The notes under the pieces: generated by a model
Databases searched by the model: none
Told to the model about the DNA's origin: nothing
What the model saw: only the letters and a program-made list of their open reading frames with translations
Program-made: the position numbers and the translations under genes
NCBI GenBank assembly: GCA_000499405.2
Contig: HG738139.1
Coordinates: 13,496,467 to 13,560,466, forward strand
Origin: Onchocerca volvulus
Taxonomy: Eukaryota; Nematoda; Chromadorea; Rhabditida; Onchocercidae
Length of the DNA: 64,000 nt
Direction of reading: 5' to 3'
Shown: positions 61,919-64,000 of the stretch, piece by piece
Layout: every line of letters begins with the position of its first letter
Numbering within the stretch: the stretch's first letter is position 1

Positions 61919-64000
61919 CTAGCCTTTATTATGCATATTTCCCCAACCACGACGATGATCTGAAAACAAACTTTTAGATAAACTCATATGAATTTAACTT
62001 CATTTGTATAATTTCATCTTTAGATGTTCAATCACTATTTACATTCGTCTAGAAGATAAATCGAGACGTAGTGAAATTTGGAATGACATCTAACATCATA
62101 TCATTCAAGTAACATAAATTCCAAACATTTGTCATATTTTTTAAAATGTTATCCACTTACAATCTTTATATTCATCCCATCTTTGAAGACGAGCCCGGTC
62201 ATGTTCCTCTTTTGTATTTTCATCCATAGTATTTGAATCGGAATTGTTTTCAGATGAACTTGGATTTGTGGTACCAAATCTGAAAAATTATGCCTCTGAT
62301 AATGAAATTTTATAAAGTCAGTAGCACTGGTTAAAAATAAATTTGAAATTTAATATTGTGATAACACTTTCCTTAATTCTACTTGAAAACTGACACTAGA
62401 GGGAACATAATAAGAGGGAATATAAGATGTACATTACCTTCCATTTTTCATCATATCATCATACCATTCGTTTACGGTCATTGTCGGTATACTTGGATAT
62501 CCCAGACCAAAAACTTTCTTCTGTACGTCATCTCGAGTTATTATGAATGGAGTTCGTGCAGATTGGTTCACTATAGATCCATCATGAATAAGACAATTGT
62601 TTAATGAATTCAAATATTGTTTAAAACGTTTTCATTTTTTTTTTTTTTTTTTTGGTTATTTTCTTTCCCAATAATCTAGTTACACCATTCATAGAAAAGA
62701 ATAATTTCAGCCAGCACTTCGGGACATAATGGAATGAAATGATAAAAAAAATTATCATCTCAAATCATAATATGTCTATCTAAGTAGTAAAGATAATTTA
62801 TCGTCATTCATTATTTCTTCTTCAAATATTTTTCCTTAAATTTACATGGAACTGAAGCCGAAAATTAAAAAAAAAAGAAAAAAAAACAACATACTCGGTC
62901 TTTTTGGCAAAGCTTCGACTTGTCCTGTTTGGATTTTAAACATATGCTCTGCCATTGGCCTTTCTTGATCGATTTGTTCCATCTCATCTATACTTTTCAT
63001 TGCAGCAAGATGCAAACGATTCATAATTAATTCGCGCTGAGAAAGAGAAAAACTGTGAGCGTAGAAATTGAGAAATTGACAGTAAATTACTAAACATAAA
63101 GTTGAGTTGGCTACTCTTCCGGTCCATTACCTTTATTTTCAAAAATGCTGTTTTTTCGTAAACTTATCTCTTTTGTAAAGATCACTTATTTATTTGAATT
63201 AGTAAGCAATATGGTTAGTGCTGACATATTATTTATCTCTTTCCCAATATTTTTCCATGTGTTAGCAAATTAAAAGTCTGAACTAATACTAAAATCCTCC
63301 ATCATAGTAAACTCTTATACAGAACCATACTAACCTTTAATCCGTCGTCATCAGCATCTGAATGTAATTCGGATTCCGAATTTTTCACTAATTCTGCCAA
63401 TTTCTTTTCCTGTTGGAATCGTCGTAATTTTAATTCTCTCTGTTTAGACAGATCGATGTTATGCTTTGATTTTTCTATTTCCTTTTCTTCACTATCTTCG
63501 TTTACTCCGGATAAATCGAAGTCAATAATATTATATGATTTCAATCTTTCCAAAAAGTCTCGTAAGTATATCTGAAAAGAGTGCTTCATCCAAACAAACT
63601 GAATATAATTTAGCGATGTATAAGGTATCTACTTCCTCAATGGCAAGGTATGCATAAGATATTTTGAACATATAGATGAAATACTATAAAAGGAAACTTT
63701 GAAACGATTAAAATATGAAATTCGAGACTTGGTAATTCTCCACCTAATGAAATTTACACTTATTCTGTAGACATTACTTAGAATTACAAATTGAAAATCT
63801 ATATATTCAAACAACTTCCATTTTTTTTCGATATATGCGTCCTTTATTAGAAAAAATATCTGCAAGATTTAAAATGGACATTTACACTTCCAGTTTGAAA
63901 AAAATAAATCAACCTTTGCGCGATCCAAAGATGAAAGACGTCCTTCCGGTCCAACGATAATATTTTGTGTTACCATAGCCAAATAATATGGTAAGAATAA
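61919..64000 (-). CDS. ppfr-4: TAP42/IGBP1 (alpha4) phosphatase regulator, partial
   Basis: Six exons in transcript order: 64000-63914 (runs off the window), 63571-63335, 63036-62895, 62570-62438, 62279-62161, 61959-61919. They encode the last 252 residues, and the N-terminal part lies beyond 64000. Alpha4/TAP42 binds free catalytic subunits of PP2A, PP4 and PP6 and controls their stability downstream of TOR. The helical N-domain is represented by IYLRDFLERLKSYNI. The QRELKLRRFQQEKKLAEL helix is typical. The C-terminal signatures are strong: TPFIITRDDVQKKVFGLGYP, SIPTMTVNEWYDDM, and the last residues RARLQRWDEYKDYHRRGWGN then MHNKG. The C. elegans name is used by family membership only. It is the first of three head-to-tail minus-strand genes. 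Confidence 0.93.

Noticed and set aside
1..64000. CRISPR arrays, bacterial endosymbiont insertions, phage genes
   Set aside because: No spaced direct repeats of CRISPR type, no intronless bacterial-style genes and no Shine-Dalgarno-led gene runs were seen.

Overview
The window looks like nuclear DNA from a nematode, most likely a clade III (spirurid or filarial-like) worm. It is very AT-rich, with many poly-A/T runs. Its genes are split into small exons by AT-rich introns with TTTTCAG-type acceptors. Several start codons lie a few bases after a TTNCAG-like site, as expected for spliced-leader trans-splicing, but no spliced-leader gene was seen. Species is not determinable by eye. All gene models were built by hand from reading frame, splice sites, phase and family motifs. 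Exon ends were phase-checked and each complete model gives an uninterrupted frame.

Layout, left to right. (1) 358-2379, +: the 3' end of an unrecognised gene, low confidence. (2) 2.4-6.7 kb: intergenic, with a 31-bp tandem repeat, a near-perfect 29-bp-stem palindrome beside a second fold-back, and simple repeats. (3) 6752-9310, +: PI-PLC X-domain protein (PLCXD family, 314 aa). (4) 9575-13370, -: mitochondrial S-adenosylmethionine carrier (SLC25A26 type, 261 aa), tail-to-tail with the PLCXD gene. (5) 15505-22433, -: polypeptide N-acetylgalactosaminyltransferase (gly-5-like, about 620 aa), with two interchangeable lectin-domain exons and a possible truncating last exon. (6) 25359-28440, +: dynactin p50/dynamitin (dnc-2, 347 aa). 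(7) 33513-33584, -: initiator tRNA-Met. (8) 41016-47302, + (possible first exon at 36608): matrix metalloproteinase with a furin site and no visible cysteine switch. An 18S rRNA fragment lies upstream at 38.2 kb and a degenerate repeat element lies in one intron. (9) 53264-57043, -: acyl-CoA-binding-like protein with an acidic N-terminus. (10) 58096-60939, -: PHAX snRNA-export adaptor. (11) 61919 to beyond 64000, -: TAP42/IGBP1 phosphatase regulator, 5' end cut off.

Most genes are unrelated housekeeping loci: lipid signalling, mitochondrial methyl-donor import, O-glycosylation, dynein transport, and snRNA export with PP2A-type phosphatase control. The last three minus-strand genes lie head-to-tail about 1 kb apart, a spacing compatible with a relaxed operon but not proof of one. 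No CRISPR, phage, plasmid or bacterial insertion was seen. The most unusual observations are the alternative lectin exons of the GalNAc transferase, two introns that only work with GC donors, the metalloproteinase prodomain, and the fold-back pair near 6 kb.
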